DNA of 64,000 bases from Azotobacter paspali (GTDB lineage: Bacteria > Pseudomonadota > Gammaproteobacteria > Pseudomonadales > Pseudomonadaceae): assembly GCF_042434745.1 (NCBI RefSeq), contig NZ_JBHLSS010000141.1. The stretch is one strand, 5' to 3'. Position numbers and translations under genes: made by a program. Positions 51,382 to 61,660 of this stretch are shown piece by piece. Under the pieces are notes generated by a model. It did not search any database. It saw only the letters and a program-made list of their open reading frames with translations, and was not told where the DNA came from. Within the stretch, counting starts at the first letter, position 1, and every line of letters starts with the position of its first letter.

Positions 51382-51983
51382 TGAAACATCCGCTCTGGCG
51401 CTGCGCCGTATTCGTCGCAGCCCTGTTGCCGCCGCCCGTCTGGCTGTACCAGGCCTGGATCTTCGCCCTCGGCCCGGACCCGGGCAAGGTGCTGCTCGAA
51501 CGCCTCGGCCAGGGCTCCCTGATCCTGCTGCTGCTGACCCTGAGCCTGACGCCGCTGCAACGGGCGACGCACTGGAGCGGCTGGGGGCAGGTGCGCCGCC
51601 AATTCGGCCTGTGGTGCTTCGCCTATGCCTGCCTACACCTTCTGGCCTACCTGGTCTTCGTCCTGGGACTGGATTTCGCCCAGCTCGGTACCGAGCTGCA
51701 AAAGCGCCCCTACATCCTGGTCGGCGCGCTGGCCTGGTGTAGCCTGCTACCGCTCGCCCTCACCTCGAACCGCTTCAGCATGCGCCGCCTGGGCCGGCGC
51801 TGGAAGCAACTGCACCGCCTGGTCTACGCGACTCTCGGCCTGGCGCTATTGCACATGCTGTGGATCGTCCGCTCGGACATCGGCCAGTGGCTGCTGTATT
51901 GCACTTGGGCCCTGCTCCTGCTGGCACTACGCCTGCCCAGGCCGGGACGCCGCCTCGGGCGAAGGGCCGGCGGCGCTCCGTGA
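51381..51983 (+). CDS. msrQ: MsrQ, heme membrane subunit of the MsrPQ system
   Basis: Membrane cytochrome b-type protein passing electrons from the respiratory chain to MsrP. The 200 residues have about six membrane segments, including SLILLLLTLSLTPLQ and RRQFGLWCFAYACLHLLAYL (heme histidine), then RRWKQLHRLVYATLGLALLHMLW with further heme-ligand histidines. The start overlaps the msrP stop by one base. The C-terminus is basic (RPGRRLGRRAGGAP). Confidence 0.95.
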   Translation: MKHPLWRCAVFVAALLPPPVWLYQAWIFALGPDPGKVLLERLGQGSLILLLLTLSLTPLQRATHWSGWGQVRRQFGLWCFAYACLHLLAYLVFVLGLDFAQLGTELQKRPYILVGALAWCSLLPLALTSNRFSMRRLGRRWKQLHRLVYATLGLALLHMLWIVRSDIGQWLLYCTWALLLLALRLPRPGRRLGRRAGGAP

Positions 51984-52103
51984 GGCAGGTGCGGCCCGCC
52001 GGATAGGGCCAGGCCCCGAGGCGAGGGGTTTCGCCCGTTTCACTGGCCCTGAAAATCCCTTTCGAATTATATGGAAAAAAGAAAATCGGGTATTTTGCCC
52101 AAC

Positions 52104-52119
52104 TGGCACGCATTCTGCC
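52104..52119 (+). promoter_or_regulatory. sigma-54 promoter of the aatJQMP operon
   Basis: TGGCACG-CATT-CTGCC keeps the GG and GC pairs at the exact -24/-12 spacing of the RpoN consensus (TGGCACGxxxxTTGCW), with C for T at one inner position. It lies 85 bases ahead of aatJ. In Pseudomonas the homologous acidic amino-acid operon is RpoN-dependent under the AauRS two-component system. An imperfect palindrome, TTTCGAATTATATGGAAA, lies about 35 bases upstream and could bind an activator. Confidence 0.72.
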
Positions 52120-52204
52120 TTTAGACTTGAAGCCAGCGCGGTAGAGCCTCCCCGACGGATCGGGCTACCGCCCTCAGTCCAAACAACGAGTAGAGGAAAC
52201 ACTC

Positions 52205-53116
52205 ATGCGTATCGCCTCCTGCCTGCTGGGCAGCGCCCTGGCCATCGCCCTGTCGTCCAGCTCGGCCTTCGCCGCGGAAGAACTCACCGGCACCCTGAAG
52301 AAGATCAAGGACACCAGTACCATCACCCTCGGTCACCGCGACGCCTCCATTCCCTTCTCCTACCTGGGCGGCACCTCGCGCCAGCCGATCGGCTATTCCC
52401 ATGACCTGCAGTTGAAGGTGGTCGAGGCACTCAAGCAGCAACTCGGCCTGCCCGAACTCAAGGTGCGCTACACCCTGGTCACCTCGCAGACGCGCATCCC
52501 GCTGGTACAGAACGGCACCGTCGACCTGGAGTGCGGCTCCACCACCAACAACCAGGAACGTCAGCAGCAGGTAGCCTTCTCGGTGGGCATCTTCGAGGTC
52601 GGCACCCGCCTGCTGACCAAGAAGACCTCGGGCATCGCCGACTTCCCCGACCTCAAGGGCAAGAACGTGGTAACCACCGCCGGCACCACATCCGAGCGCC
52701 TGCTCAAGGCCATGAACGTCAAGCAGCAGATGGGCATGAACATCATCGTCGCCAAGGATCACGGCGAAGCCTTCCTCATGCTCGAATCCGGCCGCGCGGT
52801 GGCCTTCATGATGGACGACGCGCTGCTCTACGGCGAAATGGCCAAGGCCAGAAAGCCCGACGACTGGGCCGTGGTCGGCACGCCGCAATCCTACGAGATC
52901 TACGGCTGCACGCTGCGCAAGGACGACCCGGCCTTCAAGAAGGCGGTCGATGGCGCCCTGACCGCGACCTTCGCCTCCGGCGAGATCAACGCCATCTACG
53001 ACAAGTGGTTCCTCCAGCCGATTCCGCCCAAGGGCCTGAACCTCCACTTCCCGATGAGCGACGAGTTGAAGAAACTGATCGCCGAGCCCACCGACAAGGC
53101 CGCCGAGCAGTTGTAA
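52205..53116 (+). CDS. aatJ: glutamate/aspartate ABC transporter, periplasmic binding protein
   Basis: Solute-binding protein of 303 residues in the GltI/AatJ family. A signal peptide (MRIASCLLGSALAIALSSSSAFA) precedes the domain with TITLGHRDASIPFSYLGG, VPLVQNGTVDLECGSTTNN (read IPLVQNG here), the second lobe DLKGKNVVTTAGTTSERLL and FMMDDALLYG. GAGGAAA stands ahead of the ATG. It is the first gene of the aatJQMP set behind a sigma-54 promoter. The same system is called gltIJKL in E. coli. Confidence 0.94.
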   Translation: MRIASCLLGSALAIALSSSSAFAAEELTGTLKKIKDTSTITLGHRDASIPFSYLGGTSRQPIGYSHDLQLKVVEALKQQLGLPELKVRYTLVTSQTRIPLVQNGTVDLECGSTTNNQERQQQVAFSVGIFEVGTRLLTKKTSGIADFPDLKGKNVVTTAGTTSERLLKAMNVKQQMGMNIIVAKDHGEAFLMLESGRAVAFMMDDALLYGEMAKARKPDDWAVVGTPQSYEIYGCTLRKDDPAFKKAVDGALTATFASGEINAIYDKWFLQPIPPKGLNLHFPMSDELKKLIAEPTDKAAEQL

Positions 53117-53182
53117 GCGGCGGCGTCCTGCACGGCATCCCCGTGCAGGCGCTCTCACCCTGCAGATCGGAGGAAATCCCTT

Positions 53183-53926
53183 ATGGATTACAACTGGGAC
53201 TGGGGCGTGTTCTTCAGGTCCACCGGAATCGGCGACGAGATCTACCTCGACTGGTTCGTCGCCGGCTTCGGCTGGACCCTCGCCGTCGCCCTGGTCGGCT
53301 GGATCATCGCCTTGCTGCTGGGCTCGCTGCTCGGCGTGCTGCGCACCCTGCCGAACCGCTGGCTGTCCGGCATCGCCAGCGCCTACGTGGAGCTGTTTCG
53401 CAACGTACCGCTGCTGGTGCAACTATTCCTCTGGTACTTCCTGGTGCCGGACCTCTTGCCCACGCCGCTGGAGCTGTGGTTCAAGCAGGACCTCAGCCCG
53501 GCCACCTCGGCCTACCTGAGCGTGGTGGTGTGCCTCGGCCTGTTCACCGCCGCGCGGGTCTGCGAACAGGTGCGCACCGGCATCCAGGCGCTGCCCAGGG
53601 GCCAGACCGCCGCGGCCCAAGCGCTGGGCCTGCAAAGCGGACAGATCTACCGCCAGGTGCTGCTGCCGCAGGCCTTTCGCATCATCATCCCGCCGCTGAC
53701 CTCGGAGTTCCTCAACATCATCAAGAACTCCTCGGTGGCTTCGCTGATCGGCCTGATGGAGCTGCTCGCGCAGACCCGGCAGACCGCGGAATTTACCACC
53801 AACCTGTTCGAGGCCTTCACCCTGGCCACGCTGATCTACTTCACCCTGAACATGAGCCTGATGCTGCTTATGCGCTGGATCGAGCGAAAAGTCGCGGTGC
53901 CGGGTCTGATCGGAGGAGGCAAGTGA
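53183..53926 (+). CDS. aatQ: glutamate/aspartate ABC transporter permease (GltJ/AatQ)
   Basis: Inner-membrane permease of the HisMQ group, 247 residues. It has five or so membrane segments and the ATPase-coupling loop with [20 protein letters not shown] and [20 protein letters not shown]. The N-terminus ([19 protein letters not shown]) is typical of GltJ. Its stop overlaps the start of the next permease gene by one base. Confidence 0.94.
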   Translation: MDYNWDWGVFFRSTGIGDEIYLDWFVAGFGWTLAVALVGWIIALLLGSLLGVLRTLPNRWLSGIASAYVELFRNVPLLVQLFLWYFLVPDLLPTPLELWFKQDLSPATSAYLSVVVCLGLFTAARVCEQVRTGIQALPRGQTAAAQALGLQSGQIYRQVLLPQAFRIIIPPLTSEFLNIIKNSSVASLIGLMELLAQTRQTAEFTTNLFEAFTLATLIYFTLNMSLMLLMRWIERKVAVPGLIGGGK

Positions 53927-54587
53927 TGGATTTCAGTTCGATCCCCGCCGCGCTCCCAGCGCTCTGGGAGGGCATGCAGACCACTCTGCTGCTGCTCACC
54001 CTAGGCGTACTCGGCAGCGTGCTGCTAGGTACCCTGCTGGCGATCCTGCGCCTTTCGCACAACCCGCTGCTAGCCGGCATCGCCTCCGCCTACGTCAACT
54101 ACTTCCGCTCCATTCCGCTGCTGCTGGTAATCATCTGGTTCTATTTCGCGGTGCCCTTCGTGCTGCGCTGGATCACCGGAGAGGACACCCCGGTAGGCGC
54201 CTTCGCCTCCTGCCTGGTGGCCTTCGTGATGTTCGAGGCCGCCTTCTACTGCGAAATCGTCCGCGCCGGCATCCAGTCGATTCCGCACGGCCAGATGAGC
54301 GCCGCCCAGGCGCTGGGGATGACCTATGGCCAGAGCATGCGCCTAGTCATCCTGCCGCAGGCCTTCCGCAAGATGACCCCGCTGTTGCTGCAACAGAGCA
54401 TCATCCTCTTCCAGGACACCTCGCTGGTCTACAGCGTCGGCCTGATGGACTTTCTCAACGCCGCTCGCTCGCACGGCGACATCATCGGCCAGCCCCACGA
54501 ATTCCTGATCTTCGCTGGCCTGGTGTACTTCGTCGTCAGCTTCGCCGCCTCGCAACTGGTCAAGCGTCTGCAGAAAAGGTTAACCGT

Positions 54588-54591
<4 letters not shown>
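53926..54591 (+). CDS. aatM: glutamate/aspartate ABC transporter permease (GltK/AatM)
   Basis: Second permease, 221 residues. Starts [20 protein letters not shown], with membrane segments and the coupling loop [40 protein letters not shown] is typical of GltK. It shares one base with aatQ upstream and four bases (ATGA) with the ATPase gene downstream, so the operon is translationally coupled. Confidence 0.94.
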
Positions 54592-56421
<1,830 letters not shown>

Positions 56422-56500
56422 CAGGCACGGCCCAGCCAAGCCGCACTTGCGGCACGGCCGCCGAGGGCCGAAGCTATCGGCCTTTTTGTCGGAGCCAACC

Positions 56501-56806
56501 ATGAACACCGCCGAACTCACCCGCCGCCTGCACGCCATCCGCGATGCCAACCACTGGCGACACTTCCACAGCCCGAAGAACCTGGCGATGGCCGCCAGCG
56601 TGGAAATGGCCGAGCTGGTGGAAATCTTCCAGTGGAAAAGCGAGGACGAATCCCGCGCCTTGCCCGTCGACGAACTGGCGCACGCCGGCCAGGAGATCGG
56701 CGACGTGGTCCTCTACCTCCTCTTGCTCTGCGCCGAACTCGGCCTGGATCTGGACGAGGTGGTACGCGCCAAGCTGGCCGACAGCGAACGACGTTTCGCC
56801 CGATGA
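56501..56806 (+). CDS. MazG-like nucleotide pyrophosphohydrolase
   Basis: All-alpha NTP pyrophosphatase of the RS21-C6/dCTPase group, probably removing unusual or excess (d)NTPs. The 101 residues show the metal-binding helices: NLAMAASVEMAELVEIFQWK (ExxE) and LAHAGQEIGDVVLYLLLLCA (ExxD). The start is the ATG at 56501 after GGAG. The stop overlaps the start of cmoM in ATGA. Confidence 0.88.
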   Translation: MNTAELTRRLHAIRDANHWRHFHSPKNLAMAASVEMAELVEIFQWKSEDESRALPVDELAHAGQEIGDVVLYLLLLCAELGLDLDEVVRAKLADSERRFAR

Positions 56807-57561
56807 ACGACCGCCACTTCGACGACCTGGCCCTGCGTTTCGCCGAGAAGATCTACGGCGGCGCCAAGGGCGCGATCCGCCTCGCCGTGCTCCAGGCCGA
56901 CCTGGCCGAAGTCTTGCCCGAACGCCCGCTGCGGGTGCTCGACGTCGGTGCCGGACTCGGCCACATGGCGCTCTGGCTGGCCGAGCGCGGCCACCTCGTG
57001 ACCCTCGCCGAGCCGGCCGCGCCGATGCTCGATGCCGCCCGCGAACGCTTCGCTGCCGCCGGCCAGCGGGCCACTTTCGTCCAGGCGTCCTGGCAGGAAC
57101 TGCCCGGCCGACTCGATGCTCCGTTCGACCTGGTGCTCTGCCACGCCGTGCTGGAATGGCTGGCCGAGCCGCTGCGCATCCTCCCCGTGCTGCACCAGTT
57201 CAGCGCACCCGGCGGCTGGCTGTCGCTGGCCTTCTACAACAAGGACGCGCTGATCTACCGCAACCTGCTCAAGGCTCACTTCCGCAAGCTGCGCAAGGAA
57301 CAATTCGCCGGCGAAGGCCGCAGCCTGACCCCGCAGCGCCCACTCGACCCGCGCGAGCTGAAGGCCGCGATGCGGAGCGCCTGGCAGATCGACGGCGAAA
57401 GCGGCGTGCGGGTCTTCCACGACTACATGCCGGTGGAATTCCAGACCAAGGCGGAACTGCCCGACCTTCTGGAAATGGAATTGGCCTACCGCCGTCACCC
57501 GGCCTTCGCCGGTCTCGGCCGCTACCTGCATTGGCTCTGCCGGCCACATCCGACTTGCTAA
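56803..57561 (+). CDS. cmoM: tRNA 5-carboxymethoxyuridine methyltransferase CmoM (SmtA)
   Basis: Methyl-esterifies cmo5U34 to mcmo5U in tRNAs. The 252 residues start MNDRHFDDLALRFAEKIYGG, with AKGAIRLAVLQADL and the SAM-binding RVLDVGAGLGHMALWLAERG, then LVLCHAVLEWLAEP, FYNKDALIYRNLLKAHFRKL and VRVFHDYMP, all typical of CmoM. Translationally coupled to the MazG-like gene. Confidence 0.92.
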   Translation: MNDRHFDDLALRFAEKIYGGAKGAIRLAVLQADLAEVLPERPLRVLDVGAGLGHMALWLAERGHLVTLAEPAAPMLDAARERFAAAGQRATFVQASWQELPGRLDAPFDLVLCHAVLEWLAEPLRILPVLHQFSAPGGWLSLAFYNKDALIYRNLLKAHFRKLRKEQFAGEGRSLTPQRPLDPRELKAAMRSAWQIDGESGVRVFHDYMPVEFQTKAELPDLLEMELAYRRHPAFAGLGRYLHWLCRPHPTC

Positions 57562-57640
57562 GCTTATAACGAGGCTATCGCCGCTCCAGGAACGAAGCCC
57601 GAGCATTTCCCCGCTCCCCGCCGGGGTGAGGGCCACCCGC

Positions 57641-58246
57641 ATGCATCGCCTGGCCGCACTTTCGCTCTGTTTCGCGCTCGGCGCCTGCCAGGGCCCCAAT
57701 CCCTACCGCGCCGAATCCCTACCCCTGCCGCCGGCACCACCCGCGGTCGCCGCACCCTTGGAGCCGGGCGTCTATCCGGCCCCGCCCAGGGACTACGCCG
57801 CCTACCGCGACTGGGCCTGGCTGCACGACCACCCGCCGGACGGCGACGCCGGCCTGGATGCCGCCCAGGTGCAGGAAATCCTCTCCGCCGAGCTGGACCG
57901 GCGCGGCCTGCGTCCGGCCCGTCCGGGCGCCGAGGCGGATCTGCGGGTCAGTGCGCAGTTGACCCTGAAGCGACGTATCCGCATCTACAGGGATTACTAC
58001 GATCGCTTCGGCGGCTACTACGGCTACGGCCACCACTGGGATCGTTTCGGGGTATGGGGCCGGGCTCCCCTCGTCTACCGCTACAAGGAACAGGTGCTGG
58101 TGGTGCGCATCGCGTTCACCGCCGGCATGGACGGCCGACGGTTCTGGCACGGCAGCGGCGAGGCGCGCGTCGACACCGAGCAAAGCGGCCGCGCCAAGGC
58201 CCTGCGGCAGGCGGCCCGGCTCGCCCTGCAAGGCTTTCCGCCGTAG
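57641..58246 (+). CDS. DUF4136 lipoprotein
   Basis: Exported lipoprotein of 201 residues, function unknown. The signal peptide ends in the lipobox LGAC (MHRLAALSLCFALGAC). A Pro/Ala linker is followed by the DUF4136 domain with DYAAYRDWAWLHD, a YYDRFGGYYGYGHHWDRFG aromatic loop and the C-terminal SGRAKALRQAARLALQGFPP. The start at 57641 is chosen for the lipoprotein leader; an ATG 15 bases earlier is also open. A second DUF4136 gene follows. Confidence 0.85.
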   Translation: MHRLAALSLCFALGACQGPNPYRAESLPLPPAPPAVAAPLEPGVYPAPPRDYAAYRDWAWLHDHPPDGDAGLDAAQVQEILSAELDRRGLRPARPGAEADLRVSAQLTLKRRIRIYRDYYDRFGGYYGYGHHWDRFGVWGRAPLVYRYKEQVLVVRIAFTAGMDGRRFWHGSGEARVDTEQSGRAKALRQAARLALQGFPP

Positions 58247-58482
58247 CCCCGAGTGGAGCCTGCCATCGACCTTCAAGAACATTTGACCATCGACAAGTCG
58301 CACGAGCGCCGCAGGCTCGAAAATCCTCGCTCACCGATCGGTTATGGATTGGTTACGCGCAAATTTTAGATTGGAAAGCGAACCGCCCTTTCCCCTCTTT
58401 TCGGGGAAAAACCGGCCGAAGCGAGGGGAACAACGTCCGCGACGGGCCATCCGCCGCATGCACCGCCATCGGAGAAACCACC

Positions 58483-59040
58483 ATGCGAATCCGTATGCTG
58501 CTGTCTCTTCTACTGCTACTCGCCGCCTGCCAGAGTATCCAGCTCGAGCGCGACTTCGACCCCAACCGCGATTTTGGCGCCTACCGCACCTGGAGCTGGC
58601 AGGAGCCGGCGCTGCAGTTCCGCCCCGTTGACCCGCGCCTTAGAAGCGACCTGACGGAGCAGCGCGTACGCGCCGCCGTGGCCGAGCAGCTCGACCAGCG
58701 CGGCCTGCGCCAGGCTCCGTCCGGTAGGCGGGGCGACATCCGGGTGCAGGTCTGGCTGGTCGTCGACCAGCGCCAGAGCCAGATCACCTCCTACTCCGGC
58801 GGCTACTGGGGTAATCCTTGGTATGGCTACTGGGGCGGCCCCGGCTTCGGCGAAACGCGCACCTACGACTACCAGGTCGGCACCCTGCAGATCGACTTCT
58901 ACGATAGCCGCGACGGCAAGCTGGTCTGGCGCGGCAGCGCCCAGCAGATCCTGCGCGAGGGGCCCTACGATCCGGCCGAGCGCACCCGGATGATCCGCGA
59001 GACCGTATCCCGGGTGCTGTCGCAATATCCACCACATTGA
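58483..59040 (+). CDS. DUF4136 lipoprotein (second copy)
   Basis: Lipoprotein of 185 residues with leader MRIRMLLSLLLLLAAC (lipobox LAAC). The DUF4136 pattern is clear: RDFDPNRDFGAYRTWSWQEP, an RVRAAVAEQLDQRGLRQ helix, the Gly/Tyr/Trp-rich loop YSGGYWGNPWYGYWGG, and LQIDFYDSRDGKLVWRGSAQ. GGAG is seen ahead of the ATG. The homologous gene just upstream is a diverged neighbour, so this is an old duplication. Confidence 0.88.
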   Translation: MRIRMLLSLLLLLAACQSIQLERDFDPNRDFGAYRTWSWQEPALQFRPVDPRLRSDLTEQRVRAAVAEQLDQRGLRQAPSGRRGDIRVQVWLVVDQRQSQITSYSGGYWGNPWYGYWGGPGFGETRTYDYQVGTLQIDFYDSRDGKLVWRGSAQQILREGPYDPAERTRMIRETVSRVLSQYPPH

Positions 59041-59042
59041 GG

Positions 59043-59066
59043 CGCCGGCCGGCACGACGGCCGGCG
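59043..59066. terminator. GC-rich hairpin between convergent genes
   Basis: CGCCGGCCG and CGGCCGGCG pair perfectly around a six-base loop between the DUF4136 and patatin gene stops. No T run follows on either strand. Confidence 0.45.
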
Positions 59067-59069
59067 GCG

Positions 59070-60089
59070 TCACACTCCTTCCAGCAGGACGTCCAAATCC
59101 AGCGTCGAACGTCGGCCCAGGTCCTGGCGATGCGCCTCGAGGAAACCCTCGGCGGCCTTGCGGCCCTGGTCGCGCAGCATCGTCAAAAACGCCCACTCCC
59201 CGTTCAGCTTCGAGGAGTAGCCAAGCTCCAGCAGCACATTGCTGGAGATCCGGTGAATCCGCATCGAGGCCCAGCGGGCGCTTTCGTTGTCGCCGAGACA
59301 GACCATCTGACGCAGCAGCGCGATCATCTTCAGTTCCTTCAACAGTACGGAGTTGAAGGAAACCTCGTTGAGACGGCTTAGGATGTTGCGCGCCGAACGC
59401 GGCGTACCCGGACGCTCGATGGGATTGATCTGCACCAGGATGGTGTCGCTCGACTCGCACTCGCGCACCAGCGGCGTGATCGTGGGATTGCCGGCGTAGC
59501 CCCCGTCCCAGTAGGCGTCACCGTCGATCTCGATGGCCTGGAACAGGTTCGGCAGGCAAGCCGAGGCCAGCAACGCATCGAGCGTCAAATCGCCGTTGCG
59601 GAACACCCGCCCGCGTCCGGTGCGCACGTTGGTCGCGGTGACGAACAGCTTGATCGGACTGTCGGCCAGATGCGAGAAGTCGATGGACTCCTCAAGGATG
59701 GCGCGCAGCGGATTGCTCCCGCCTGGGTTCAGGTCGTAGGGAGAGAACACCCGCGCGACCATGTCCATGGTCAGGAACATGGGCGAGTAGTCCAGGGTCC
59801 AGCGCCCCAGCAACACATCGAGCGGGCTGCGCCGGAACGGACTGAAGCGCGCGGCCTTCGAGACCCGGCGCCAGAACGCCTCCAGCGCGCAGCGAGCACT
59901 TTCCGGCCCGCCCTTGGCATAGCCGTCAACCAGAACGGCCGCATTCATGGCCCCGGCTGAAGTTCCCGAGATGCCATCCAGTTGGAGTTCCGGCTCTTCG
60001 AGCAACCGGTCGAGCACACCCCAAGTAAAAGCTCCATGGGCACCGCCTCCCTGCAGCGCGAGATCCACCCGCGGGTGGCCTCGTTTCAT
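59070..60089 (-). CDS. patatin-like phospholipase
   Basis: Serine lipid acyl-hydrolase of 339 residues with a Ser-Asp dyad. The oxyanion loop is DLALQGGGAHGAFTWGVLD, the nucleophile is in GISGTSAGAMNAAVL near residue 50, and the aspartate is in AYWDGGYAGNPTI. No signal peptide is seen. The ATG at 60089 brings the GGGAHG motif to the position usual in this bacterial group; an ATG at 60113 is an alternative. The upstream side is an AT-rich island. Confidence 0.92.
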   Translation of the reverse strand: MKRGHPRVDLALQGGGAHGAFTWGVLDRLLEEPELQLDGISGTSAGAMNAAVLVDGYAKGGPESARCALEAFWRRVSKAARFSPFRRSPLDVLLGRWTLDYSPMFLTMDMVARVFSPYDLNPGGSNPLRAILEESIDFSHLADSPIKLFVTATNVRTGRGRVFRNGDLTLDALLASACLPNLFQAIEIDGDAYWDGGYAGNPTITPLVRECESSDTILVQINPIERPGTPRSARNILSRLNEVSFNSVLLKELKMIALLRQMVCLGDNESARWASMRIHRISSNVLLELGYSSKLNGEWAFLTMLRDQGRKAAEGFLEAHRQDLGRRSTLDLDVLLEGV

Positions 60090-60125
60090 ACTGTCTGGTC
60101 CTGGTGAAGGCATGGCTTTCCCCAA

Positions 60126-60962
60126 AACAACGACAAAGAAATATTTTCAGCACTACGCTTCTTAGGCGATCGGTAGCACGAACCTCGCAACATTGTACTT
60201 AAAATTCATTGCGCTATTCCAAAATCTCGGGAATACCGACAAACGGCTATAAGAAAAAGCAAAAATCTTTCATTTGCCACTATTGACAAGCAAGGACATA
60301 CCTAAAGGCACGCCAGCCCCACTCAAGCAGGCGACATCAGGCGATGCGGCGAAGCCCATAATGGTAGCCATATGCCATATTTATCGACCTTGCCGGACGA
60401 AAGGCGAGCTCATGCGGCACTTATCGCGAATTGCCCGTTTGCGTATCGGACGCTTCGCAGATGGCGCTTTCCGTCAAAGCCCACCAGATCGCTCTCGGAA
60501 AATCCCCTGATAGCTTTGTGCAAGCCTTTCGGCGAGCAAAGCAAGCCAAAATAATGGCACTTCACATGGAGACTTGGAAAAGCCACGGATAGGTGGCACT
60601 TTCATGACGCCGCGATATTATAGCGACACCGAATAGCCATGTATGGCCATTCAGTATCAAAATGAAATCAATATGACATCACGCCAAGGAGCCAAGTTAT
60701 CCCCGACCCATATGGTTACCGCCCCTCGATATCAAGACAACGTGACATTGCCGGGTCCTTATATGAATGCGCCATTACGACTTTCATGCGTCGGAACACT
60801 CGGCTCCTATGGAAAGGTGGGACGGAGAGTATTCGCTCATGGGGATCAAAAACAGATTAAAACCAAGCACTTGGCATCCGACAGGGGAAAACGGGCATGC
60901 GCGGTATTTTCACCAAAACCACTCCATCGATCGTATCGATTACAAAAGCGTGCAAGGTGACA
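60126..60962. other. AT-rich island without a convincing gene
   Basis: Base composition drops sharply compared with both sides (long runs such as TTGTACTTAAAATTCATTGC). Short overlapping frames exist (60274-60510, 60372-60554, 60643-60960, 60767-61045), but none has a clear start site or family resemblance. The one at 60767-61045 (ending NGFRMDYLYFDSDIDPILQK) has the most protein-like composition. It is probably foreign or decayed DNA. Confidence 0.5.
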
Positions 60963-61205
60963 ATGGCTTCAGGATGGATTACTTGTACTTTGATTCTGAT
61001 ATTGACCCTATACTTCAAAAACCTGATCCTGGAGGTGAAGAATGAGTTCAGCATGCAAGTCAATACCTTGAGGAAGGAGCTGGACGCAACGAGAACTTGC
61101 CTCGATGCCAGACAAATCAAGAGTTCCGAAACCGAATTCAGCAGAAACCTGCATCATTTTGAAATCAGCGAACTCCCAAGGGCCCAGAAAAAACTCAACT
61201 TTTAA
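60963..61205 (+). CDS. small membrane protein with a charged helical tail (hypothetical)
   Basis: Not recognised. The 80 residues start MASGWITCTLILILTLYFKN, a likely single membrane span, followed by a hydrophilic helix with coiled-coil character (MQVNTLRKELDATRT). AAGGTGA lies just ahead of the ATG at 60963. Codon use is AT-rich, unlike the rest of the window, which suggests acquired DNA. A longer frame from 60897 is open but has no ribosome site. Confidence 0.4.
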   Translation: MASGWITCTLILILTLYFKNLILEVKNEFSMQVNTLRKELDATRTCLDARQIKSSETEFSRNLHHFEISELPRAQKKLNF

Positions 61206-61660
61206 TTAGCCCTTCGGACTGCACACGGGAAAGACAAGCTTGTTTAGGGCTGCAGGTCGCCTTAGCACCGAGTCGGTAATCGAGTTCGAGACGTGCGAAC
61301 TCATTTTATATCATTACAATTCCATTGCCACCGACACCTCAAAAGGTTCGAAACCTCAGCCCTTACTTTTTCAACTTATCGGCTTCTGGATACCAATAGG
61401 CCATCGCACTCGAAAGTGACCGGCCGTACTCCACAGATGCCAACTCCATGCCCAGCATTGCTCGCTCACCGGGCGAATCGAGGCGATCGTTCGGCCCCAC
61501 TCGAAGAAATCGACCGAATATTCGCACACCTCGACCCATTCGCTTACGACTTCTTCTCTTTTTCCCTCGACACCGCAACCCTTTGCCCTCAACCGGCCGG
61601 AGTCCCGGCAGGATTGCTCTCCTTTTGCAAGGCAGAGCCGGCAGAAACATTATTTCATCA
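61206..61660. other. right part of the AT-rich island, no gene seen
   Basis: About 450 bases with intermediate GC. On the minus strand a frame at 61371-61592 reads with protein-like composition (EEVVSEWVEVCEYSVDFF; IQKPIS at its end) but starts without a ribosome site and matches nothing I know. It may be a remnant. Confidence 0.4.
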
